Part shown: in pieces, positions 43,450 to 51,865 of the stretch | Layout of the letters: each line of letters opens with the position of its first letter | How positions within the stretch are numbered: position 1 is the first letter of the stretch | From: Flavobacterium tiangeerense | GTDB taxonomy: Bacteria; Bacteroidota; Bacteroidia; Flavobacteriales; Flavobacteriaceae | Assembly (NCBI RefSeq): GCF_007830355.1 | Contig: NZ_VLKO01000006.1 | Span: 1 to 64,000, forward strand | Length of the DNA stretch: 64,000 bases | Direction of reading: 5' to 3' | Translations under genes and position numbers: made by a program | Notes under the pieces: model-generated | Seen by the model: only the letters and a program-made list of their open reading frames with translations | What the model was told of the DNA's origin: nothing | Databases searched by the model: none

Positions 43450-43480
43450 TTGAGAAGTTAACACTTTAAACCTATATTTG
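43450..43480 (+). promoter_or_regulatory. Promoter of the two membrane proteins
   Basis: TTG (43450-43452), 20 bases, then TATATTTG (43473-43480). Transcription would start near 43487, 14 bases before the ATG at 43501. Confidence 0.82.
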
Positions 43481-43500
43481 AATTTAAATTTCAAGACAGT

Positions 43501-44505
43501 ATGAGTATGAAAAAATTTGAAGAAGCGGCAACAAAAAGTCTTTTAGAAAAAGAATTTATAACCCCTGAACAATATGATCAAGTGCAGGCCTATCGAAATT
43601 TAAATCTTTTTTCATTACATACTGAGCTTAAATTATTCTTGTACGCCTCTGTATTACTTTTTACTTCAGGTATTGGTATTTTAATTTACCAAAACATCGA
43701 TAGCATTGGACACATCGCTATTTTGGCTTTATTATTTTTGATTACCTTTTTTTGTTTTTACTTCTGTTTTAAAAACGCTATCGGATTTAAAAAACAACAA
43801 ACTCAATTTGAAAATCCTATTTTTGATTACCTCATTTTAGCGGCAGTATTATTAAGTTGCATTTTTGTTGGCTATCTACAATTTCAATACACTGTTTTTG
43901 GTACCCATTACGGATTAGCTACTGTTGTTCCTACTGTAATAGCTTTCTTCTGTGCTTATTATTTTGATAATAAAAGTATCTTATCAATCGCAATCACGGG
44001 TTTAGCAGCATATATTGGTTTATCCGTTTCTCCACAGTCTTTACTTCACAATGATTTTAACGAAAACAATACCCTGAGCTATTCAGCTATTTCATTAGGT
44101 ATTTCATTAGTAATTTGGGCTATTTACAGTTCAAATAATGACTTAAAAAAACATTTTAGCTTAGTATTTCTCACTTTTGCTTTGCACATTATAAGCATTG
44201 CTTGTATTAATAATTTATTCGATAGCTATTGGGGCATTTTTATAATACTATTGGCTGGTTCCTGCTACTATTTTTACCGTACCAGTTACCTCATTAAATC
44301 GGTTTCGTTGTTTGTCTTTACCTTAATTTACGCCTATATCGGTCTAAATATATTCTTGTTCAAATTATTAGAATTCAGCAATATTGATAGCGAATTATTT
44401 ATCTCTTTCTTTTTCTTAGTTCCCTTTTACTTTATTGGTTCTATCATTTACTTTATTCGACTTATTAAACAATTCAATAAAAAAGCTAGTCATGATACAA
44501 TATAA
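43501..44505 (+). CDS. Multi-pass membrane protein, DUF2157-like
   Basis: A 334-residue protein with about 10 hydrophobic segments after a soluble N-terminal stretch of about 40 residues (FEEAATKSLLEKEFITPEQYDQVQ). Such a short helical start followed by many helices fits the DUF2157 family. The function is unknown. The downstream gene begins inside its last 14 bases and has the same layout, so the two probably act together. Confidence 0.75.
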   Translation: MSMKKFEEAATKSLLEKEFITPEQYDQVQAYRNLNLFSLHTELKLFLYASVLLFTSGIGILIYQNIDSIGHIAILALLFLITFFCFYFCFKNAIGFKKQQTQFENPIFDYLILAAVLLSCIFVGYLQFQYTVFGTHYGLATVVPTVIAFFCAYYFDNKSILSIAITGLAAYIGLSVSPQSLLHNDFNENNTLSYSAISLGISLVIWAIYSSNNDLKKHFSLVFLTFALHIISIACINNLFDSYWGIFIILLAGSCYYFYRTSYLIKSVSLFVFTLIYAYIGLNIFLFKLLEFSNIDSELFISFFFLVPFYFIGSIIYFIRLIKQFNKKASHDTI

Positions 44506-45652
44506 AAAAATCGAATTAGAGCAAGAGTTTCTAGTTTCAGAAGGGCACTCTTTAAAAAAAGCTGGATTTATAGATGAAAGTCAGTTTCGCTTAATTGATA
44601 AAAATTTAACCGTACTTAAAAGTCAAAAAAACATCTTAATCCGAATTGGATTTTTTCTGTTAGGGAGCTTTTTATATTCCTCCATTTGTGGCTTTCTTAC
44701 TCTAATTAGCCTAGATTCAATGAATGAAAATTATCAATTTCTGGTTTATCTTTTTGCAATCATTGGATTCGTTGGCACTGAAGTTTTAACCAATCAAAAA
44801 TATTATGGTTATGGACTTGACGATGCGTTTCTACTAGGTTCTCAATTGTGCTTAGCAATTGCAATAGGCATTTCTTCAGAGGGAAACGAACTTACCATTT
44901 CCCTAATACTCTCGATAACCTCTTTGCTTTGTTATCTTAGATATGTACAGCTATCAATGGCTATCTTATTTTGTGTAACACTAACTTGTTCAATACTTTT
45001 CTTGATGTTTGAATTAGGCGCTTTCGCAAAAACGATGCTGCCTTTTACTATGATGTTTTTTGCAATTGTTATCTATTTCAGCAGCAAAAAACTATTTGCA
45101 CGATTAACACTCCCATTTTATTGCAACGGCATTATTTTTACCCAAGCTTTTGCACTGATTTTATTCTACTTATCAGGAAATTATATGGTGGTTAGAGAAC
45201 TTTCAAGCGAATTAATGGGTGTAATTGTTACTGCAAATAACGATATTCCGTTTGCCATTTTCTTTTATGGATTTACGTTTATAGTTCCAGTGAGTTATTT
45301 AGTTTTGTCTTTATTCAAAAAAGACCGCTTTATGCTTTGGATAGGAATCCTAGCTCTTTGTTTTTCAATATACACCATTCGTTTTTACTATGCCCTTTTA
45401 CCTGTTGAAATTGCCCTAACCATTGGTGGTTTGGCATTATTTGCATTTACTTTTTTTGCTATAAAAAAGATTAAAAACAATATTAATGGTGTTACTTTTC
45501 AACCAGATCGTTTCTCACACGGAAATCTATTTGGCACCGCCGAAATACTTATGGCGACACAATTGGGATTAAAACCAGAAACTACGGTGGAATCTCCAAT
45601 GGAATTTGGTAATGGAGATTTCAGTGGTGGAGGTTCTGGAGGTAGTTATTAA
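44492..45652 (+). CDS. Multi-pass membrane protein with Gly/Ser tail
   Basis: A 386-residue protein. The likely start is the ATG at 44492, which overlaps the previous gene by 14 bases; the frame stays open to 44435 but conserved character begins only at MIQYKKIELEQEF. After an N-terminal soluble stretch (SLKKAGFIDESQFRLIDKN) come about 10 membrane helices. The C-terminus ends in a low-complexity tail, GDFSGGGSGGSY, like tails of some bacterial membrane proteins of the YgcG/DUF2207 type. The function is unknown. It is likely a partner of the preceding DUF2157-like protein. Confidence 0.75.
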   Translation: MIQYKKIELEQEFLVSEGHSLKKAGFIDESQFRLIDKNLTVLKSQKNILIRIGFFLLGSFLYSSICGFLTLISLDSMNENYQFLVYLFAIIGFVGTEVLTNQKYYGYGLDDAFLLGSQLCLAIAIGISSEGNELTISLILSITSLLCYLRYVQLSMAILFCVTLTCSILFLMFELGAFAKTMLPFTMMFFAIVIYFSSKKLFARLTLPFYCNGIIFTQAFALILFYLSGNYMVVRELSSELMGVIVTANNDIPFAIFFYGFTFIVPVSYLVLSLFKKDRFMLWIGILALCFSIYTIRFYYALLPVEIALTIGGLALFAFTFFAIKKIKNNINGVTFQPDRFSHGNLFGTAEILMATQLGLKPETTVESPMEFGNGDFSGGGSGGSY

Positions 45653-45653
45653 A

Positions 45654-45697
45654 ATAAAAAACCAAGGATAAACAAACTAAAATTTGTAAATCCTTGG
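45654..45697 (-). terminator. Terminator of ytxJ
   Basis: CCAAGGAT (45662-45669) pairs with ATCCTTGG (45690-45697), with inner ACAAA/TTTGT. On the minus strand T6ATTTT follows, reaching to the edge of the opposing gene. Confidence 0.8.
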
Positions 45698-45722
45698 CCA
45701 TTTCTTTGATTGGTTATTGCAA

Positions 45723-46109
45723 TTACAATTTAGCTCCCAATTCTCCTGCATCAATATCGCTGTGAGAAACATTGTATACCGCCTTCCCATCTTGAATCAA
45801 AATCAATTGTGGTGATTGATGTGTAACGCCAAAGCGGGAAGCAATCTCATTTGAAACATCTCTAAAAGCAATTAAATCTAAAAAATAAGGAGTTACTTTC
45901 TCAGGAAAGTTAAACTCATTCTCAAACTGTTTCAAAGCCATTCTACTCACACTACAACGAGTGCTATGCTTAAAAATGGCAACAGGTTTTACTTGAGATT
46001 GGGCTACTATTTCATCTAGTTGTTCTAATGCTTGCAAAGGCTCCCAAGTCATTGAATTAGTTTGGTCATTAGAATCACTACTACCAAAAATATTTTTTAA
46101 AAAACTCAT
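45723..46109 (-). CDS. ytxJ: Bacillithiol-system redox-active protein YtxJ
   Basis: A 128-residue thioredoxin-like monothiol protein. The motif IFKHSTRCSVSRMALKQFE holds the single active-site Cys in the CS (not CxxC) form typical of YtxJ, a bacilliredoxin-like protein that reduces mixed disulfides with bacillithiol. Divergent from clpB, with which it shares an intergenic region carrying repeated motifs. Confidence 0.9.
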   Translation of the reverse strand: MSFLKNIFGSSDSNDQTNSMTWEPLQALEQLDEIVAQSQVKPVAIFKHSTRCSVSRMALKQFENEFNFPEKVTPYFLDLIAFRDVSNEIASRFGVTHQSPQLILIQDGKAVYNVSHSDIDAGELGAKL

Positions 46110-46128
46110 AATTTGTCGGTTTTTCAGT

Positions 46129-46182
46129 CATTTTGTCTGTTCAATATGATATAAATCATATTTAATAAGCCATTTTGTCTGT
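46129..46182. promoter_or_regulatory. Repeated CATTTTGTCTGT motif and dyad between ytxJ and clpB
   Basis: CATTTTGTCTGT occurs at 46129-46140 and 46171-46182, 42 bases apart. Between them AATATGAT-ATAA-ATCATATT (46143-46162) is a perfect 8-bp dyad. The location between divergent stress-type genes suggests regulatory sites. Confidence 0.6.
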
Positions 46183-46305
46183 AATTTTACTGTGGAATAT
46201 TAATTGAATAATTAGATACAAAGATAAAATAAATTAATAAGAAACTGTGATTAAAGTATTTTACTAACAAAAACAGGCAAAAACTTGTTGCAAAAAACTA
46301 AAAAA

Positions 46306-48912
46306 ATGAATATCAATAAATTTACCATCAAATCTCAAGAAGCTATCCAACTTTCGCAACAATTAGCACAAAGCTATGGACAGCAACAAATTGAAAACGA
46401 ACATCTTTTTAAAGCTATTTTAGAAGTTGATGAAAACGTAGCGCCATTTATATTAAAAAAACAAAATGTAAATATTCCCTTATTTATTCAAATACTTGAA
46501 AGTACAATTCAAAGTTTCCCGAAAGTTACTGGTGCCGAAATAATGCTTTCTAGAACTGCAAATACCACGCTAAACGAAGCCGAAATAATTGCAAAAAAAA
46601 TGAATGACGAGTACGTTTCGGTAGAGCACTTAATACTTGCTATTTTTAACTCGAAGACTAAAGCGTCTCAGATTTTAAAAGATCAAGGTGTGACCGAAAA
46701 AGGATTGAAAGCCGCAATTGATGAACTAAGAAAAGGAGAACGTGTAACCTCGGCTTCTGCTGAGGAGACCTATAATTCTTTGAATAAATATGCCAAAAAT
46801 CTAAACGAACTTGCTAAATCTGGTAAACTAGATCCCGTAATAGGTCGTGACGAAGAAATAAGACGTGTATTACAAATACTAACGCGCAGGACTAAAAATA
46901 ATCCCATGCTAGTTGGAGAACCTGGAGTGGGTAAAACTGCCATTGCTGAAGGATTAGCACATAGAATTGTAGATGGAGATGTGCCTGAAAATCTAAAAGA
47001 TAAAATTGTATTTTCACTGGATATGGGTGCATTAATTGCGGGTGCTAAATACAAAGGCGAATTTGAAGAACGCCTAAAATCAGTAGTAAAAGAGGTTACC
47101 GCTGCAGATGGAGACATCGTTTTATTTATTGACGAAATTCACACGCTTGTAGGTGCTGGCGGTGGCGAAGGTGCTATGGATGCGGCAAATATTTTAAAAC
47201 CAGCATTGGCACGTGGAGAATTACGCGCTATTGGGGCAACTACATTAGACGAATACCAAAAATATTTTGAAAAGGATAAAGCATTAGAAAGACGTTTCCA
47301 AAAAATACAAATTGAAGAGCCAGATACTGATAGTGCTATCTCCATACTTCGTGGTATTAAGGAAAAATACGAAACCCACCACAAAGTTCAAATTAAAGAC
47401 GAAGCAATTATTGCCGCTGTTGAATTATCCCAACGTTACATCACAAACCGATTTTTACCAGACAAAGCCATCGATTTAATGGACGAAGCAGCTTCTAAAA
47501 TCCGAATGGAAATTAACTCAAAACCAGAAGAGCTGGATGTTTTGGATCGAAAAATAATGCAACTTGAAATTGAGATTGAAGCCATTAAAAGAGAAAAAGA
47601 TGAAAGTAAACTTAAATCTCTTGGCCTAGAACTGGCTAATCTTAAAGAGGATAGAAATACAATTTACACCAAGTGGAAATCAGAAAAAGATGTTGTTGAT
47701 GGCATTCAATTGATTAAAAAAGAAATTGAAGATTATAAATATGATGCTGAACGCGCTGAACGCGATGGAGACTACGGAAAAGTAGCCGAAATACGTTACG
47801 GTAAAATTAAAGAAGCTCAAGAACGACTTGAAATTTTACATCAAGAACTTATTGTTAATCAAGCCGGTGGAAGTTCCTTAATTAAAGAAGAGGTTACACG
47901 CGAGGATATTGCTGAAGTTGTAGCAAAATGGACTGGTATTCCTGTGCAAAAAATGCTTCAAGGTGAAAGAGAGAAACTTTTACATCTTGAAGAAGAATTA
48001 CACCGCCGTGTAGTAGGTCAAGAGGAAGCAATTGAAGCCGTAAGCGATGCCGTACGAAGAAGTCGTGCAGGATTACAGGACATGAAAAAACCGGTGGGTA
48101 CGTTTCTTTTTCTTGGGACAACCGGAGTGGGAAAAACAGAATTGGCAAAAGCTTTAGCCGAATACTTATTTGATGATGAAAACGCTATGACAAGAATTGA
48201 TATGAGCGAATATCAAGAACGCCATAGTGTAAGTAGATTAGTGGGTGCGCCTCCAGGGTATGTGGGTTATGACGAAGGCGGTCAACTAACAGAAGCCGTT
48301 CGCAGAAAACCATATTCTGTTATTTTATTGGATGAAATTGAAAAAGCACATCCTGACACCTTCAATATTTTATTGCAGGTACTTGATGAAGGACGTTTAA
48401 CAGATAATAAAGGTCGTCTTGCTGATTTTAAGAATACCATTATCATCATGACTTCTAATATGGGAAGCCAAATCATTCAAGATAAGTTTGAAAATTTAAA
48501 AGGCAGTATTGAGGCTGCTACCGAGGCAGCCAAAGTTGAAGTTTTAGGTTTATTAAAACAAACTGTCCGACCAGAATTTATTAATAGAATTGATGAAATT
48601 GTTATGTTTACTCCTTTGACAAATGCTAACATTACTAAAATTGTTAGTTTACAACTTAAATCTGTAACTAAAATGTTGGCACTACAAAACATCACTATGG
48701 ATGCCACACCTGAAGCAATAGCCTATTTAAGTACTAAAGGCTATGATCCACAATTTGGTGCCAGACCAGTAAAACGTGTCATTCAGCGTGAAGTCCTTAA
48801 TGCTTTATCCAAAGAAATCCTTGCTGGAAAAATAACTACCGATAGCATTATATTGCTTGATGCATTTGATAACAAACTAGTCTTTAGGAATCAAAATGAG
48901 TTAGTTTCTTAA
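46306..48912 (+). CDS. clpB: ATP-dependent chaperone ClpB
   Basis: An 868-residue Hsp100 disaggregase. It shows the N-terminal Clp-N repeats, NBD1 Walker [10 protein letters not shown] (about residue 204), a middle coiled-coil domain (about 410-530, [20 protein letters not shown]) and NBD2 Walker [10 protein letters not shown] (about 604). The presence of the M-domain separates it from ClpA/ClpC. The start is at the ATG at 46306 ([18 protein letters not shown]); a TTG at 46285 in frame is unlikely. It has a strong terminator. A repeated motif upstream may be its stress operator. Confidence 0.97.
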   Translation: MNINKFTIKSQEAIQLSQQLAQSYGQQQIENEHLFKAILEVDENVAPFILKKQNVNIPLFIQILESTIQSFPKVTGAEIMLSRTANTTLNEAEIIAKKMNDEYVSVEHLILAIFNSKTKASQILKDQGVTEKGLKAAIDELRKGERVTSASAEETYNSLNKYAKNLNELAKSGKLDPVIGRDEEIRRVLQILTRRTKNNPMLVGEPGVGKTAIAEGLAHRIVDGDVPENLKDKIVFSLDMGALIAGAKYKGEFEERLKSVVKEVTAADGDIVLFIDEIHTLVGAGGGEGAMDAANILKPALARGELRAIGATTLDEYQKYFEKDKALERRFQKIQIEEPDTDSAISILRGIKEKYETHHKVQIKDEAIIAAVELSQRYITNRFLPDKAIDLMDEAASKIRMEINSKPEELDVLDRKIMQLEIEIEAIKREKDESKLKSLGLELANLKEDRNTIYTKWKSEKDVVDGIQLIKKEIEDYKYDAERAERDGDYGKVAEIRYGKIKEAQERLEILHQELIVNQAGGSSLIKEEVTREDIAEVVAKWTGIPVQKMLQGEREKLLHLEEELHRRVVGQEEAIEAVSDAVRRSRAGLQDMKKPVGTFLFLGTTGVGKTELAKALAEYLFDDENAMTRIDMSEYQERHSVSRLVGAPPGYVGYDEGGQLTEAVRRKPYSVILLDEIEKAHPDTFNILLQVLDEGRLTDNKGRLADFKNTIIIMTSNMGSQIIQDKFENLKGSIEAATEAAKVEVLGLLKQTVRPEFINRIDEIVMFTPLTNANITKIVSLQLKSVTKMLALQNITMDATPEAIAYLSTKGYDPQFGARPVKRVIQREVLNALSKEILAGKITTDSIILLDAFDNKLVFRNQNELVS

Positions 48913-48920
48913 ATTTTTTT

Positions 48921-48954
48921 AACCACCAGTTTGATACTGGTGGTTTCTTTTTTT
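48921..48954 (+). terminator. Intrinsic terminator of clpB
   Basis: AACCACCAGT (48921-48930) pairs with ACTGGTGGTT (48936-48945) and is followed by a T-rich tail. Confidence 0.93.
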
Positions 48955-49103
48955 ACTTCAATGATTCATTATAAATTGAAGCCTCTCCCTAATTAAGACA
49001 TGAAGATTTTAACTAGTGTAAATTTTTACTTTTTGGCATTTTTAAAATTAATTTTTAAATAAAAAGTTTTAGCTTCGCAAAACATAAATATTAAAAATAA
49101 AAC

Positions 49104-49128
49104 ACCCTAAAAATTCATAATTTAGGGT
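49104..49128. repeat. Inverted repeat upstream of the DUF808 gene
   Basis: ACCCTAAA (49104-49111) and TTTAGGGT (49121-49128) with a 9-base spacer, 28 bases before the ATG at 49156. It may be an operator or a leader hairpin. Confidence 0.5.
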
Positions 49129-49155
49129 AATCAAACAACTTTTAAAAAGAACATA

Positions 49156-50025
49156 ATGGCATCAGGTTTCTTCGTACTTTTAGATGATATAGCTGCAATA
49201 ATGGATGACGTTGCTGCAATGAGTAAAGTGGCTGCAAAAAAAACTGCAGGTATTTTAGGAGATGATTTAGCTGTAAACGCTGAAAAAGCATCAGGATTTA
49301 TTTCCTCTAGAGAATTACCAGTTTTGTGGGCTATTGCCAAAGGATCTCTGTTAAATAAAACAATAATTTTACCCATAGCTTTTTTATTGAGTCACTATTT
49401 ACCAATTGCTGTAATCGTAATACTTGTGCTAGGAGGAATCTATTTGGCCTATGAAGGAGCTGAAAAAATATTTGAATATTTTTTTCCACATGAACATAAA
49501 CATGAAGATATAACAGCACAGCCCATGACCGAAGAAGAGATTCTATCTCTTGAGAAAGAGAAAATTAAATCTGCAATTGTAACTGATTTCATTTTATCTG
49601 TAGAAATAGTAATTATCGCTCTAGGAACAGTAATAGAAAAACCTATTTCATCCCAAATAGTGGTAGTTTCCATCATTGCACTCGTAGCAACGATAGGTGT
49701 TTACGGAATTGTAGGTCTTATTGTTCGTATGGACGAAGCAGGTCTTAAATTAATCAGTATGAGTAAAAACGAGAACAGTATGGGAACAAAAATTGGTACT
49801 GTTTTAGTAAAAGCTTTACCTGTGGTTATTAAAAGCTTATCAGTAATTGGTACAATAGCTTTATTACTTGTTGCAGGAGGTATTTTTATGCATCAAATTC
49901 CTTTTTTACATGGGATATTACCTCAAATACCTGCAATCATAACTGAATTTACTGTAGCATTAATCATTGGATTAATTACACTAGGTTTTGTAATGCTTTT
50001 CAAAAAGTTATTTGCAAAAAAATAA
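49156..50025 (+). CDS. DUF808 family membrane protein (YedI-like)
   Basis: A 289-residue protein. It begins with the conserved ASGFFVLLDDIAAIMDDVAAMSKVAAKKTAGILGDDLAVNAEK-type region, then RELPVLWAIAKGS, and about five membrane helices with FEYFFPHEHKHED between. The family (E. coli YedI) is conserved but not characterised. The length is close to that of YedI. An inverted repeat lies upstream and the gene looks monocistronic. Confidence 0.92.
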   Translation: MASGFFVLLDDIAAIMDDVAAMSKVAAKKTAGILGDDLAVNAEKASGFISSRELPVLWAIAKGSLLNKTIILPIAFLLSHYLPIAVIVILVLGGIYLAYEGAEKIFEYFFPHEHKHEDITAQPMTEEEILSLEKEKIKSAIVTDFILSVEIVIIALGTVIEKPISSQIVVVSIIALVATIGVYGIVGLIVRMDEAGLKLISMSKNENSMGTKIGTVLVKALPVVIKSLSVIGTIALLLVAGGIFMHQIPFLHGILPQIPAIITEFTVALIIGLITLGFVMLFKKLFAKK

Positions 50026-50124
50026 ACAACACTTTTCATTTTTAATCAATTTTGCTTTTGAATAATTAATCCCTAAGTCAAAGCTAACTGCAAATAAATC
50101 GTATCATTATTAATTTTCAGCATT

Positions 50125-50376
50125 ATGGACATCGTAAAATTTAAAATCACTCCCAAAACAATTAAAGTTGAAGTGCGTAACTCTAATAATTATGTTTTTG
50201 ATTTTAACAATTCAGTATCCATTGCCAAAGAAGATAAAGATGTACTTTTGAAACTCTATAATGCACTTGATTTACTTTTTAAAAAAGAAACTCCAGTAGA
50301 TTTAAAAAATTATATTGCTCCCAATCAAACTAATATTTTAGATCAAATTAAAGAAGTAGGTGAAGCAAATGAATAA
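50125..50376 (+). CDS. 83-residue protein of unknown function
   Basis: A small cytoplasmic protein: MDIVKFKITPKTIKVEVRNS, then VFDFNNSVSIAKEDKDVLLKLYNALDLLFKK, ending with DQIKEVGEANE. It is predicted to have a beta-rich first half and a helical second half. There is no signal peptide or membrane segment. I do not recognise a family. It has its own terminator 20 bases downstream and is likely a real gene because of its balanced codon use and clean boundaries. Confidence 0.65.
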   Translation: MDIVKFKITPKTIKVEVRNSNNYVFDFNNSVSIAKEDKDVLLKLYNALDLLFKKETPVDLKNYIAPNQTNILDQIKEVGEANE

Positions 50377-50396
50377 TACAAAAATATAAAAAAAAT

Positions 50397-50433
50397 AAAA
50401 GGCCGTTTCTAAATAAGAAACAGCCTTTTTTAT
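50397..50433. terminator. Bidirectional terminator
   Basis: AAAAGGC plus GTTTCT pairs with AGAAAC plus GCCTTTTT with one bulge on each side. A or T runs on both flanks allow it to serve the small + gene and the opposing metalloprotease gene. Confidence 0.88.
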
Positions 50434-50464
50434 GTTTTGTAAAGTGCTCTTAGTTGGTTATTTA

Positions 50465-51295
50465 CTAATATAAATAATTTAAAGCAGTAACATCGTTACC
50501 ATTAAAAGCTCCTGTGTCACTTGAACTAAAACATGCTCTCATGTAAGAAGTTGCATCATAACCAGATGGTGTTCCAGGAATAAGTACGGCTCCCACGCCA
50601 CCGTCACCTTCGCTTGTATTTGATCCACAACTCTGACGGCTAAACCAGTCTGTGTGACGCAAACCTATACAATGTCCAATTTCGTGAGCAGCTACATGAG
50701 AATTCACACCTACAGAATATGTATCCATTCCTGAATATAATGTAACTGAATTAAAAGGCGCACCTCCAGATGGAAATCCAGCTACTCCACCTGCACTACC
50801 GGTAGCTCTTCTGACAACGATATTAGCACCTGTTGTGTTTGAACTAAAAGTTAATGTAAAAGTAAGTGTCAAACCTAAACTATTGTATCTATTTACAGCA
50901 GCCTGTAATCCAGAACGCATGTTAGCACTTAAAGCAGAAGTACCAGTTCCTGATAAACCTACTATTTTAATAGTTCTAGGTCCTGAAACAAGGTTATTAG
51001 TTCGGTACTGCTCAGTTGTTATACCACCATGCAAGTCCATTTTATTTAATTGATCTTTGGTCATAACAATATCGCCTTCTATTAAGAAAGCATCTTCTGT
51101 TGTTCCATTTGGATTAGTGTGCTTAACCACTTTCACATCTTTATTATTAAAAGACAAAGCACTAATTTTAGCTAAAATTTCAGGAGTTATTTTAGTTGCT
51201 TCAAGATTTGTTTGATTGGTTTCATCATCTTTACTACAAGATATAAATGCCATAACTGCGCATGACATTACTAAAATTGATTTAATTTTTTTCAT
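50465..51295 (-). CDS. Dual-action HEIGH metalloprotease lipoprotein (M57-like)
   Basis: A 276-residue lipoprotein (lipobox AFISC-S, Cys about residue 20). The catalytic domain is metzincin-like, with HEIGHCIGLRHTDW (about residues 201-214) giving HExxHxxGxxH. It is followed by conserved CGSNTSEGDGG and LIPGTPSGYDATSYMRAC. This matches the Bacteroidetes dual-action HEIGH peptidase family. The role is probably degradation of proteins at the cell surface. It is convergent with the small + gene and shares its terminator. Confidence 0.9.
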   Translation of the reverse strand: MKKIKSILVMSCAVMAFISCSKDDETNQTNLEATKITPEILAKISALSFNNKDVKVVKHTNPNGTTEDAFLIEGDIVMTKDQLNKMDLHGGITTEQYRTNNLVSGPRTIKIVGLSGTGTSALSANMRSGLQAAVNRYNSLGLTLTFTLTFSSNTTGANIVVRRATGSAGGVAGFPSGGAPFNSVTLYSGMDTYSVGVNSHVAAHEIGHCIGLRHTDWFSRQSCGSNTSEGDGGVGAVLIPGTPSGYDATSYMRACFSSSDTGAFNGNDVTALNYLY

Positions 51296-51865
51296 TGTTT
51301 TGGTTATATTTGGGTTAATTAATGAATTGTATTTTTGAACACTTTACAAAATCATTACATCGAAAGTAGACAATTATTTTTGTACGAATATAATAATATA
51401 AATAATATAACAATTTTAACATTTATTGTTATATTAATAAATATAAAAAGCTTGTAAACCCAGTAATTTCGTTTTTATTAAATTTTACACTTTTAATAAT
51501 ACGTCAATCAAAATGTTAAATAAAAACACTTTATTCGAATAAGGCAAAAACAAAATCAGGTTATTTGAATTATTTATCAATTTACGCAAAACAAGTTGTA
51601 CTTAAATTGTTTAAATTTGATTTTTATAAACAGTAGCCCTAGATCTTGATTTAAACAAAAAACTTAAATTTAAAATAGTTTACTTTAAATTTTTAACATA
51701 TTTTTTGTAAGAATTAAAATTTATAAAAACACTTTTTACATCGAGTAAAACAGAATTTAGAAGTAATTTATTTTAAAAAAATGTTTATTTTAGATATAAA
51801 TTAATAACACTTATTTTACACTATATTAAGATTAAAAAAGTTTATTTAATATCCCAAAAAAGTTG
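51296..51865. other. Long AT-rich intergenic region
   Basis: About 570 bases between the divergent metalloprotease and subtilase genes. It holds no open frame. TAnnTTTG appears on the plus strand at 51305-51312, 51330-51337 and 51375-51382, all far from the subtilase, so none is clearly its promoter. A regulatory role for this gap, or an unrecognised small RNA, is possible but not shown. Confidence 0.5.
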
